A stretch of 64,000 bases of DNA from Dipetalonema caudispina (Eukaryota; Nematoda; Chromadorea; Rhabditida; Onchocercidae): NCBI GenBank assembly GCA_013365325.1, contig JABVXV010000122.1:100444-164443 (forward strand), given 5' to 3'. Made by a program: the position numbers and the translations under genes. Positions 47,301-60,187 of this stretch are shown one piece after another. Numbering within the stretch: position 1 is the first letter of the stretch; each line of letters begins with the position of its first letter. Below the pieces are notes generated by a model. It was given only the letters and a program-made list of their open reading frames with translations, did no database searches and had not been told where the DNA came from.

Positions 47301-50300
47301 CTTGATACAATCAGAGAGAAAAATTTATATAATGACAAGTATCAGGACATTTGCTTCATAATTCCTACATTCCTTTATTTTCTTACAAGATAATTCTAAC
47401 TAGTTATTTCAAGTTTGGCAATTAATTTTGATTAATTTCGTTCACTATATTTTTAAGGCACGAGGCAATAAAGAAGATGGAAGTAAGTGCGAAGGAAAAT
47501 ATTGTAGATCTTGAAGAGAAAGTGCAGTCTGCTTTGATTTATGATTATTTTACATACGGCAGCCTACCTTGTAAGCTTTTTCCTTGCTTCGTCTTTCTAA
47601 CATACAGAACATTATTTCCGCAGATTTGAATTTTGTACTTAACTCTATTTAAGGAAAATGCTTAATTTAATAAATATGTTTATGCATTTCGCTTTTCCAA
47701 ATCATGTCGAAATATATGCATTAATTGGAACATTGGTTATAGATTCGAGCTGCCGTTCAGTATCGATATCGGGTCGTTTAGTAATGCAATGCAGCGTAAG
47801 CGATTGGCGTAGTTATCGAGCTGTTCGTGAAGAAAGACACCGCAAACTTGTGACAAATGTTAAACGAAATGCAGCGAAAAATGTGTGTCTTTTAAAGTAG
47901 AAAAGTTTATTTGGTGACAGGTTGAAATCTAATTATTCAACATGAATTTCCAAGCAAAAGTTTTTCAGCGAAATTAAAAATTGCTTTTGTATAGGCTGTA
48001 GATTAACCAAAGTCCTGTGATTAGTGTTGCTGATAATTGCTGATGTTGGTAAACTGCATTTCACATCTTCATTATGTTCTGGTGTAAATTTTAGGCTCTT
48101 GGAAAGTTTGTTTTTTAAATTATAAAAGTCAAAAAGGCCTTTAGTGCTGAAGTGTATTGATAGAAAATATTTGAATCAGTCTACTGAATTCTTTTGCTTT
48201 TCCCTAGTACATATCAAAGTTTGAGCAGTTTCATGATTAATGACTTCTGACTTTTTTTATTACTTAATTAAATAAAACAAGTTAATAAATATTAGAAATT
48301 GAATATTTGGAATGTACGAGAGACTATTGCAAAAACTCATATTTGGTGGATGAGATTATATCTATAGAAAATGCATTTCAGGCACCAATACACAATGTAC
48401 GCAGTGTTGTGGAAAATTTGAACGATTCCCATGAATTAACAGTATTTCTTGAGAAACTGGAGCTCATGAAAGAAATGAATCTGGATGAACCAATTGGCAA
48501 GCCAATTTATCCACGAAAGCTGTAAATTATAAACCTGAAATTCAGAGTTTTAGTCCAAAACTAGAGTAAATATTGAATTTTTCGGCAATTTTTTTTTCGG
48601 AAATTGAAATTTTCAGAAATTTTGGCATTAATAATGTGGGCTGTCTTTTCAGGTCACCATCATCCAATAAACTTTTGGAGCAGTATTTGAGCAGCAGTTG
48701 GCCAAACAAAACATTATGCGAAAGTAGTTATTGGCATTCTCCACTACCATCGGCGGAGTATCTCCCGCAACTTTTCCTAAGCCCGGATAACAAAGGATTC
48801 AAGTGATTTTTCGATATTGATTGTGATGTTAGGTTTTTTAAATAATTATTAATTGTCTTACATCATACCTTTAAATCAGGTCATCTGATTTACTTGGCAA
48901 ATATCTTGGCCTGAACGATGATGAAGAACATCCGTTACCATGGCATCCACCTGTCTGTGGCGTCTACATACCTGAGGAACCACTACCACCAATGCTTCAA
49001 GTAATTTTGCATCAAGATGTTTAATTTCAAATAAAAAGTTCGTTGTAACACCAGCAACAACTAATAGTCTCCCAGCATAGCAGTTTTGAATATGCTGATT
49101 TTTTTCCATGTGTACTTTGCTTTCCTATTAATCTTAGTGAAACCGTTACATTAACGTTTCGGTTCCATTTCGAAGATTGTAATAATGATTAACGTTTAAA
49201 AAAAATTGAGCTATTCATAGCTAACTATGAAATAAAGAGATCTTTCTACCGACCGTGTTACCAGAAAATTTTTCAGTTACCTGGTATTCGTGCTGCTGCA
49301 GCACGTGGTCCCTCATTACAATTCGCCGAAGATAAACTTCGAGCGGTATTTTTGAAAATAATGGATGGTAAGATTACTGAAGCGGATATTGCGCAACGCA
49401 TCGAAACTCTGATGAAATACGTTGGTTTTTATAACTCCAAACATTTATTATTTTTTTATTGATAGAATTGGGTTAGCATAAATTATTGCTGGGTTTGGAT
49501 GAAGTATTTTATCTTAATTTTTACATAGCTAAATTTGAATCTAATAAAATTTGCAGAAAATTGGACCACAGTGGTTAGTTTACAACTTAGCTGCTTTGTA
49601 TTGGCGGATTGTTGGTGCACCAGGTGAAGCAATTACATGTCTTAGTGCAGCCTTACAAATTCAGGTTAGAAATTTTTTTTTTTTGAAAATTTCTTCACCT
49701 TTCACTTTTTGGCCAGAACCATAAAATTCAGTGCTAATTTAGGTAAGGGGCAATTTCCAAAAATTGTGAATAAAATTGGGATGTGAATTTATGTCATGTT
49801 GTTTTTAAGACAATTTCACTTTTATTTATTTCCAGCTTAATCCTTATTTAATCCTAATCTTTAATACTCGCTTCTTTTTTTATTTAAAATTAATTGCCTA
49901 TAAAGCTGGGTATTTGGGAGACTCATTTTGTTATATCATGTCGTTCATTTTATCTTTTCATTCACCTTCATTTATTTTATGTTTACCCATAAACTAAACA
50001 CACATATCATTATTTATACGTGTTTTTCCCCTTACCTTTTATTTATTTTGGTTCAAATTTTGTTATTGATGTTAGACTATTATGTCAGGTTATCAAATGT
50101 GAAAAAAGTTTTCCTCCCTTCCTTATTTTCAGTTTGAACGATACGCAGATGTTGCATTGGTGCAGCTAGCACAGATCGTTATCCGTTCTGGTACCAGTTA
50201 TGCCGATTATCTAAGCGATGCTGCCACTCTGCTGAATACTGCCATGCATGTTGATCCAAACGAGGTTTATTCTTCTTCTTTTGTAATTTTTGAATTAAAA

Positions 50301-53300
50301 ATTCCAACTGTAATTCAAACCCTATGTTTGTTTATAACAGTAAATAACAGTCTTCTGATTTCAAATAACTTTTATGAGAATCAAAAAGCATATTCTATGA
50401 TTTCAGGCTGAATTAAAATAACATGAAGAATCAAAATTGATAGTAGCAATGTCTAGATCTAAACAAATGAGCAAATGTTTTATGAGTTACGCCTTACTTA
50501 ACAGTGTAGTACTTCCTGGCAAACTTCTGCAGTGGTGATCTTGGCAAACTTTTACGTTCTATAGGATCGCAAATGCGAGCAAAAAATTGTCACCATAAAA
50601 AATTAGCCATATATATAATATATGAGCTAAATATTTCTTCATTAATTACTGAATAATCACAGTCATTAAAATTTAATTTCGAAATTATTAAATAGTTTAT
50701 TCATATAAACTAATAAAAAAATAAACATTATATAATGTTTTTGATTTAAGATTCTTAAGTTACCGTAAGAATCGAATTTTTTTTAAATTTGATTGTGGGA
50801 AGTTTTCAGCCCGTAATACATTTTTTGATGGGAATTGTAAGGATTCTGCAAAAGAAACATATCACCGCATTGGCACATGTTCGTACTGCAGTTATTCTGG
50901 ATCCGTTATTTCAACCAGCTGTTGCCGTGCTTCATACACTAAAATGTTTGAGTAAAGTAAAGATTTTATCAATATTTTCACCATATTTCTTCTTTGATTA
51001 TAACCTCACTTAAACTTTTCTTTAACATTTTTCCCATATTTTTGAAAATTTTCTAGTAATTTTTTTTTTTTTTTGACGAAATTGATTCAAAGAAGAATGG
51101 ATGGTGATTTTGTTAGATACATGTTGTCAACCGACTTCTCCAGTAAAATTTTGAATAAAAAGTCTAAGATATGATAAAATAATTACATTACAGAAGGAAT
51201 ATATTTTTATTACTTCAGAATGAGCAGGGATTAGTTGGTGAACGACTACATTTACGTTGTTGTTCTCAAGCGGAACCGAATGTTTATTGTCTTGGTATTC
51301 GTAACGATCGATGTTTCACAGTATCCAAGGAACATGCATTTATGGGAATAACCTGTCCCGTGGGCTCTAAATGGAAAGAAGAAGTTAGCTATTGTTTTTT
51401 TTTTTTTTTTAATTCTTCTAGTTTTCTCTAAGTTGCTCCATATCTTTACCTTATATTATTTCTATGTATTTCCTAATAAAGTTTTACTTGGTATTAATGT
51501 AGTTTATTACTTCACACTTCTTTTTTTCTTTTTTGAAAAAACTAAATATCAATGTAAAAAAAAAGGAAAAATTCATTTACCTATATCTTAAGTTAGCTCC
51601 AACTGTTAAGCAATTAAAATGTTGACGTCTATGTAAAATAGGTAAGTTTGGAAATGGTACTGTGATCAAAGGATATAGTTCAGTTATTTTGTAGGCTACA
51701 TTTTGCTATGCAACGGATGAGTGACAAGCTTAGATGTGCGGAATTAGTGTTATTGATTGAAAATTATGTTTCAGGATTTTTGCTGGCGTGCTTTTTCGTT
51801 TGCACCTTTCCTTTTACCTGTAAATCCAGACAACGAGAAAGGTATGAGCTATTTCAATATTGCTGAACATTATTGTCGTTTAAAATTCAATCCACTAAAT
51901 TAATAGATTTCAAGGGATCTCTCGTTAAACAAATAGCGATTTCTGTTTGATCAGGCTTATGTGAGGTACGAGTATATGTGGAAGTGATGTGATTCAAGCA
52001 CTTCTCGAATTAAAATTCACAATCGAATTTTCTAATTCCTTAAAATTCATGGAAAAATAATAAAATATGATTTTACAAACTTTTGTTATTTTATTTAAAG
52101 TTTCCAAATTAAGACAATTACACCTGCAAAAATAAAGTTATTAAATTATATTCAAATTTCTTACATTTAATTTTTTTCTTTCCAGAAACAGAAACTGAAA
52201 AAGAAGTGCGGAAGCAGTTGATCAAACATGCAAAGATTACTCAACGGAAGACAAATATAGTTGTTTCCGACGAGGTATTTTAATAAGATATATATTCATT
52301 GAGAATATTTCAGTATAGGCAGTTCATTTATTTATATTTTTCTCTATCCATTTTTACGTAGTACATTTATTTCAGATCCCACTGGATTATGGAGCTGAAG
52401 AAAGTTTGCGAAAAATCCGGAAAATGACTGTCCCTTCAGCAGAAAATTTCTTTCAAAGCGAGGTTTACTCAAATTTCTGATTTATTAAAGTGGCTGATTA
52501 CTGCTGTATACTATATGAATTTGTGTTATTTTTTTTCTTTTTGATTAAGCTATGATTTAGTTCAGTTGCTTTGATTTTTATTTTAAAAAGAGAATTGTGC
52601 AATTTAGATTCTATTTACGGAAAATGGTGTACAAAAGGAAACGGAAGTGATTATTTCTTGGGAGATGGATGTACCTGTTGACAAAATAATTACACCGGAA
52701 GTAAGCTAACTTTGTTTGCAATAAATGCTCATGTCATTTTAAATATTATATTTATTTCTACCATCTAATATTATTTTAGCATATCGTTACTGAAAATCTA
52801 AAATGTAATTAACTTTTGAGTTATTTATACCTCTTTTAATTGTAGTCTTTTATTGTTATCTCCTCATTACTGTTTTCGTTCCTTTTGCTTTTTTTTTGCA
52901 TTTTTTCCTTTTGCAGTCTGAAGTTTGTTTAAGGGTCGACTAACATTGACGCGTGTTCCGGAACGACGAAGAATGATTGCTTTTGATATCCCACTTCCTC
53001 CAGTACGAAAATTTCTATTTTGTGAACTTTTGTTGACTGAATGATTAGTTCGAAGTAATTTTTACATCATCTGATACCATCTGTAAGATTCAGATACAGT
53101 CATTAAGATCCATCCCAAACGAGCATTATTCCTTACATATTCTTGCAGAAATTACCGCTGCCGTCTAAGGATCAAATCACGAGCGGTTTCCGTTATATGC
53201 CACTGCCGTCAAAACGTACGCCAAATAGTAATTTTTGTGCGAACACTAAAATGGTTGGTAATTTAAACGGTATGAAAAAACATTCCAAATTTAACAATTT

Positions 53301-55435
53301 CTAACAAAGCTGGATAATGCTGCATGAAAATAGCATGTTTTTGCATTATTTATAGTAATAGTTATGAGCCAGATTAGTGCATATAGGCTTAAGATGGCAA
53401 TATTTAGAAGAAGGCAGTTACGTGTTGTTGCACGTCGATAATATCCTAATAATTGTTTCTGGTTTTAGTAGGAGTTCGGCGCATTTTTGAAAACCAAGTT
53501 TAAAACTGCATCAAAAACTGTTGTTATTGTTTCTTAAGTCATGGAGCTAACTTATCGAAGTCTGTCTTTTATTTAGGAATTTAAAATTCGAATTATTTTC
53601 AAGGAAGTAAACAATATTAACTTTCAGAGCTTAGCGATTCTTCGTGAACAGAGCACATCAACTTGGCTATCCGTAACGGCTAAAGGTGTAAATCTGGGGG
53701 AATTCATCGATTTCCAAGCATCAGTTGAATTGAACGAGGATTTCGAACCGATTTGTCCAGAATTGCTGTCACCTTCACCTCTTCTTACTCTTGACCATCT
53801 ACCAGCTTATCATCTTCGTCATCAGTTCATTCATTACAAACCAGAAAAAGGATTAACAGATGTACGCTTTAAATTTCTATCGGAAAGGAATTGAAGAAAA
53901 AGTATTAATAATAACTTATTGATTAACTAGGTATACTTAATAAATTCTTCTTTCAGGGTGACATATCAGGCATATACCCATGTTATTGTTTTGTTTTTCT
54001 CAAAATTCGATTATATTGCAATCATTATTTGCTTTACTGAAATATCGTGATTTCATAATTTTAAGGCTTTTCTAAAATTGGGAAAAGGGAAAGAACGAGT
54101 TGAGGTGGTTGCCAAACGATTGAAAGATGCAATGGCATTGTCATTTGCACAGAGCAAGTTTTTTTTTTCTTTTCTTTCAAAAGGCATTTTAAAACCAACG
54201 TTGTTATTCATTATAATTGTTTATCTTTTATTTAATGCAAATTATCATAGTTACTTTGATAGCTTCCTTGAAGAGATTGTCAAAGTTGTCAAAATTAGGC
54301 GTAAAATAACAGATTTGTTTTAGGTCTTCTTTTTTTCGCATGTAAATTACTACAGGCATTTTTACTTTTAGATAAGGACGGTGTACATTGGTCCTTATCA
54401 ACTGCTTCAGCTTTGTATTGGCGTGTAAAAGGTGATGCTGTGAATGCATTGAAGTGTCTTAGACAGTCGCTGAATTCGGCTCCGCCGGATATGACAGTAA
54501 TTTTTTTTTGTTATCATGGAAAGAGAAGAATATAAATATACAGTTCTTGCTTAAGGATACTTAACGATAGGTTCATTTTTACACTTTCTTATATACATAT
54601 CGTAAAATTAGAATTTATAGGCTTTTTAATCGGGAAACGAGATGAATGCTAATATTCAGAAACAGTAATTTTGTAAATATGAAGTAAATGGAAATATGAG
54701 AGTCGTTCAAAAACCATCTTCTAGAACGTAGTATTTATAATTCAAAGGTCAGAAACATATCAGTTGCTTCATTTTTTTTTTATGTCTACTTGAATATTGA
54801 TAAACTCTGTTTTTTTAGGACGTAGCTTTAGTCAGTATGGCTAATATATACCAACAAGCGGGGCTTTTGCATAGTGCTTTAATTGCTGGTGGCTTTGCGC
54901 TAAAGATTTCACCTAAACTTGTTGCTATACACTTTACTCTTGCTAATATTTATGCTTCACTGGTAAGTCGTTAAATTTTACTGTATTGGTTTAGGAATTT
55001 AAATGTAATCTTTCAATGCTGGGAATTTCTTACTTCTCAATTGTTGCTCAACTTAATCTTCTAGAGATATTCTTATTTATATTTTAATTACATCCGTTAC
55101 TAATAGTAATAATAGTAATTCTAAGGGCGAAAGAGCATTGTTCTTCTCTCCATAATGTATTAATTTCAATTGCTAATTTAAAAGAATTCCGAAGTTCAAT
55201 CAAGAATTATTGCTACATACTGGGGATAAAAATTATATCGTGAAAAGTGGCAATGCGGAGAATTGATTTCGAAGTGATTTAAATCTCGAAAATTTGAACT
55301 AAATTCCAGGAAAAGTACCAGCATGCGTTAATGTTCTATTACTCGACCTTATCAATGCAGTCCAATTTTGAACCAGCGAAGGAACGAATTCGTACGATTT
55401 ACTGTTTTGCTGAAAATTCGTCTGTACAATCGTAA
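44351..55435 (+). CDS. TPR protein orthologous to TTC17, about 30 exons
   Basis: Exons: 44351-44470, 44897-45007, 45167-45315, 45716-45827, 45986-46102, 46199-46308, 46655-46739, 46798-46941, 47238-47338, 47458-47570, 47743-47896, (48095-48105), 48296-48521, 48653-48802, 48880-49000, 49277-49420, 49557-49664, 50133-50264, 50810-50956, 51219-51383, 51775-51841, 52186-52274, 52376-52462, 52608-52700, 52934-53002, 53149-53253, 53628-53861, 54066-54153, 54372-54496, 54819-54962, 55310-55435; about 1248 residues (human TTC17 1141). A hydrophobic leader is followed by FTHWMVTEDGLTIKSV and SDSPFHMVQPHSLVQFL, as in TTC17. Three TPR blocks carry the family signatures FYWRIKGDAPKAMECFRRAL, LYWRIVGAPGEAITCLSAAL and LYWRVKGDAVNALKCLRQSL. 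TTC17 is linked to actin and cilium assembly in vertebrates. The join around 47896-48296 is uncertain (microexon in brackets). The intron after 54153 needs a GC donor. Confidence 0.9.
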
Positions 55436-56662
55436 TCCTATTACGAAACAATCATAGTTGTCACATTATTGGAAGTTTCTTAAAATTCTTTATATCCATA
55501 GTGTTTAAAGCAGCGTTTTTTCTCGTAATGGATTACATTTTAATTAAGGCAACCATTTCAAATCTGTTCTCGATTTTTTTCGTCAACTGATTTTGCATAA
55601 CTGAAGACATGAGAAAGTTTATATACATTGATTGATTTAGCTTCTTTGCATCTTATATGGTAATGATATTAAAAACGGTAGCGACGGCATCTCCATCAAA
55701 TAAATTAAACTACTCCATTCATATAATGTAACGTATTTCGTTTAGGATCGGTAATCTCCGAGGTAGATAATTATTTCCTAATTACTGCATTCTGTTAACT
55801 ATTTATTCTTCTTTTCTTTTGTTGTTCATCAAATCATTTCCTCCTATACACCGTTGCTTCACTAGATTGTCGATAACTGCTACATTCTTATGTTCCATTA
55901 TTAATTACTATATTGTATCAATTAATCATGTAAGTATTTGTTGTGTTCTGTGTGTGACGAGTGCAGTCATCGATATGGATTATCATAAACAAATTTCTTT
56001 TTCACTGATCAATCAGTTCTAACAATTCTATGTTAGTTATTTTATGCATTTTATTGAGGAATAAGGAAGTATTGAATTTTTTTCTCGTTTAGTTGGGTAA
56101 TACTGTATAGTACTTTCTTATTATTATGCTCATTATACGTGTATTATTTGCCTTTGTTGCGTTCCGGGATCATTATATTGGTTGTGATTTTTATTTTATT
56201 ATCATTTGTTCAAAATAAACGATTATAATATAACTTAATAATTGTATAATAATTTGAATCTTTATTTGGAACATATACTTTATCCCAAATGTCAAGAAAT
56301 AAGAGATCATAAATTTGATATCTTAATATGATTATACACTGTTTGGTTGCTTTATTTTGATCATATAATAGAGTATCATTATAAATTACCTTAAAATTTT
56401 ACATTAACAATTTCGATCAGTTTCTTCACTTTTTAAAAATCTTTGAGGTTAGAAAGTTATTAAACTATGGGTTGATACAAACTTATTCGATTGATTAGAT
56501 GATGAATAACTTGAAATTTGGATCAAATAAGATTGAATAATGAGGAGTAATACTAGAGTGCTTTTTTCATAACGTGAGATATTTGACCTTTTCCATTGAT
56601 TTATTTTGTTGTAGAACTATATGGCCTGTAATCTGATCAATAGGATAAATTAGCAAATAGCA
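55436..56662. other. Spacer between TTC17-type and BTB genes
   Basis: About 1.2 kb between two co-directional genes, with the TTC17 3' UTR and no supported gene. The spacing is larger than the few hundred bases common inside nematode operons, but an operon is not excluded. Confidence 0.5.
56214..56219 (+). terminator. AATAAA polyadenylation signal, candidate for TTC17-type gene
   Basis: A canonical AATAAA about 780 bp after the stop codon at 55435. The length of the 3' UTR is therefore a guess; closer variant signals may be used. Confidence 0.3.
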
Positions 56663-59600
56663 ATGTCGGATCCGATAAAAAGTGGATCAGGTAAATATCG
56701 TTCCTTCTTCCTCTCTTCCAAGCAGTGGATCGTTCAGCATTTCATTTATTTACCGTATTCAGAATATTAACTGCTCCGTTTTAAAAAAATATGTGAATTG
56801 TATCAAATAGTTAAGTAATACTGACTGTAAAATTGAAAGGGGAAGATATTCAGAATTTGTTTTATTCATTTAATATTCAGAAAATTAATTCTCATATTTT
56901 GAGGTCTCCAGCAAGGTGATGGAGTGCAAGATATGTCACCTGTTGAAGATATATCAAATTTTCAATGTGTGAATTTCGAGGCTAGTACTAGTGGTGATGA
57001 TGGTCAACAATCCTTAACATCTCTTAATTGTATAACAGTTCGTAATGGTGAATGCTACAATCAACAGGTTAATTTCTTTTTTTTTTTTTTTTTACAATTT
57101 TATAATCATAAAGTTTCATCTAATTGATCGTATTTTTAATACATTTTAAATGAAAAATTCCAAGATTTTTGCGGAGAATTTGGAAGTATCACAATCTCAG
57201 TTACCACAGTGCATTCCAAAAATTAAAGAACGATACGATGGTGTAAGTATTACTATTCCAGTTGGTGGGACATTATCGCGTGCACCACGAAGCAAAATTG
57301 GTTGGTGTTATTTGAAATTTCGAAATAAGGCGAATTGGAATTTTGAAGATAGAGCGGATTTTTCTGCCTCATTTCGTTATTTCGATTAAAACTATTAAAA
57401 TTATTGGATTTAATCATTTGTCAAAATACTTAAGAGACAAAAATTTTATGAACTGATTGAAGCTTAGTTTCAGTGAAAGCAAAGTCTAATGGAAATGGAT
57501 TCAAATCAACATTAAGAGAACGAAATGCTTCAATGTATCTTAATGAATGGCTTGCTGATGTTCACTTTATTGTTGGCATTGGCGAAGTTGGTATACTTAT
57601 CTGTGTTATAATTTAAAAATAATCGAACGATTTGTTTTTCTGTTTATCTTATGTTGCTTTTGCAGTTTGAATTTTGAATTTCCTGATTTTTCTAAAATTT
57701 AGGAATTCCTTTTAGAATAGTGAACGAATTCCGGCTCATTCTTATGTTTTGGCAATAGCATCAGCTCCGTTCAATGCTATGTTCAATGGTGGATTTGAAA
57801 AGAATGATGAAATTGAGCTGCCAGATATAGAACCAGTTGCTTTCAAGACTTTACTCAAGTTCGTTGTTAACATTCAATATTTCCTTAGACTACAGTTTTT
57901 AAATTTTCAAAATCTACAATATAATTGAACTCTTGAATCACTGGTTTTTTTTTTATTGTTGCTGTTGGTTTACTGCAGATATCTATATTGTGACAACATT
58001 GAATTGGATTCATCAAATGCTCTTTTTACGCTGTATGCAGCAAAGAAGTATATGATAACACATCTAGTGCAAGCAGCCGTCGATTTCCTTAATTTTAATT
58101 TGAAGGCGGAAAATGTTTGTTTATTGCTTACTCAAAGCCAACTGTTCGAGGATGAACAAGAATTATTAGATAGGTAAGTACATGGAGGAACATTTAATCT
58201 AAAAATTTGAGGCTCATCTTTTCAATTAATGTACTTAAAAATTCTTTATATTTGCTCATTTTTTGATATCATTTTCTGGAATTAATACTCTTAATTAGAT
58301 AATCATTTTCAAGACTTATAGATTTGCTCACTGTAATCATCGAAATCTTTGAGGTGTTGGAAATTGGTGGAAGTGGATGCCGAAAGAGTTCTTACATCGG
58401 ATGCCTTCTGCGATATCGATTTTATATTGTTTAACGAGATTTTATCACGTGATACTCTTCTTACGCGTGAAAAATTGGTCTATGAAGCAGCTTTAAAGTG
58501 GGCAAAAGCTGAATGTGGAAGGTAAATACTTCATTAAAGAAATTTTTAGCTTGCAACAAAATAGAAACTGCTCAGTTTTCTAAAGAATACGCCGTCTGAA
58601 AGTTATAAATTTTAATAATATCCAGTTGTATTTACCATTTTCAATTTTAAGAGTGTGAAATTTCGCCGATATTTCCATTGGATCTCAGTTTATTCATCAG
58701 GATTGTTATGAATTTTAGGCAAAGTTCCCTCTTCTAATTCTATTTCTTTTTTTTTACAGACGGGATTTACCTGTTTCGCAGTTGAATATGCGGAATGTGC
58801 TAGGTAACGCTTTGTATCACATTCGTTTTCCCGCAATGACGATCTATGAATTTGCTAATGGTCCTGCTAAAATCGATTTGCTTACTTGTCAGGTATATTT
58901 CTTCTAATGTTTCTGTTGGGTGAGAAAAACAGTAACGACTACTTCCCATGCTATACTGCAGTGATATATATATATATCGAGAATTGAGGAAGTCATCAGA
59001 TGATTTCAGGAAATCAATGACATATTTTTACACTTTGCTGCAGAGGAAAAACCTCAATTACCATTCCTGATAAATGAACGCAGTGGTCTACGATTGCTTT
59101 CATGTCTTCGATTTCAAACAGCTTTGGAAGGGTTTGTTCTTATTTTTGTAAATAATTCTCATATATTAAAAAAATCTGTCATTTTCTCCTTTTTAAATTC
59201 AGCATGCAATCTTTAATTTGCATGAAAATATAAAGTTTGTTTTATTTTCAAATTTTTTTTCGAAATGCAAAATCAATTTTTTTTCGAAATACCTGTTTCG
59301 AAAGATCGGATTTACATTCATGAACGTTTTTAGAACAAATCAGTGGCGTTACCGTGGACGATGCGATAGTATTCAATTCCTAGTCGATCGTCGCATATAC
59401 GTTGCTGGTTATGGTTTGTATGGTAGTAGCGAAAGAAGTTCACAGTACAAGGTTTTTTTTTTTTTTTTTTTTTGATTTTATGTCATTTTCACAGATATTC
59501 TTTTGAAATTCCAAAAGATCAACAACTGGTAGGGATTTTGGTATTTTATTCATTTCAAAGAAAGTCGTTTCATTGAAAAAATCTGATTTTGTTTAAATTT

Positions 59601-60187
59601 TAGATTAAGATGGAATTAAAAAAAAATGATGAAATACTGGAAAGTAGAAAGACAGTTCTTTCCTCAACGGGTTGCTCCGAACCAATTTTGGTACATTTTG
59701 ATCATCCTGTCCAGGTAACTTTGACTTTTTGTTGTTTTATCTGAGTAGGAATTACATCTGATTTGTTACTTTTCACCTTGTAATTCTTTTGCAGATTGAA
59801 CCGGAGGTAAGGCATACAGCATCCGTTATCATGGAAGGCAAAGAATTGAGCTTTTTCGGTCAGGAAGTAAGTTCTTTATTGCATGCAATTGGCTTTTAAG
59901 CTGTGCATTTGTTGATTCCTATTGTTTATGCAGGAAATCAAATAATGATTTAAGTAATTTAGTATCTGTTGTTAAACAATTTTGCAGAATGTTTTGGAGC
60001 CGTAATACGGTTTCTAAATTTCAAATTTTAGGGTATGACAGAAGTTGCTGTTACCATTGAGAAGAAACAGCAAAGTGACGAAAAAGAAAATAATACTGTG
60101 AATTTTTATTTCACTCCTTCAGCTGAGAGTAAAAATGGGACGGGTGTTCAAGGCGGTCAAATACCAATTATCGCATTTTATGCATAA
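56663..60187 (+). CDS. BTB-BACK-PHR protein of the BTBD1/2/3/6 family, complete
   Basis: Thirteen exons: 56663-56690, 56904-57067, 57177-57240, 57474-57586, 57716-57858, 57979-58173, 58354-58521, 58760-58892, 59010-59131, 59334-59451, 59604-59714, 59795-59866, 60032-60187 (TAA), giving about 528 residues. After a divergent N-terminus, the BTB domain (about residues 110-225) shows [40 protein letters not shown] and [25 protein letters not shown] domain follows ([17 protein letters not shown]). The C-terminal PHR domain starts at [20 protein letters not shown] and ends in [24 protein letters not shown]1/2/3/6 proteins are Cullin-3 adaptors. Exon 3 could instead end at a second phase-1 donor about 57 bases downstream, and exon 2 could start at 56916; both keep the frame. 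AATAAA lies at 60635-60640. Confidence 0.92.

Noticed and set aside
54154..54323. Read-through extension of the TTC17 exon at 54066
   Set aside because: It would add a Phe-rich tail and lose the final TPR block; the GC donor restores the family alignment.
57243..57389. Read-through of BTB-gene exon 3 to a stop at 57387-57389
   Set aside because: It would end the protein before the BTB domain; a phase-1 donor joins cleanly to 57474. A shorter extension to about 57297 remains possible.
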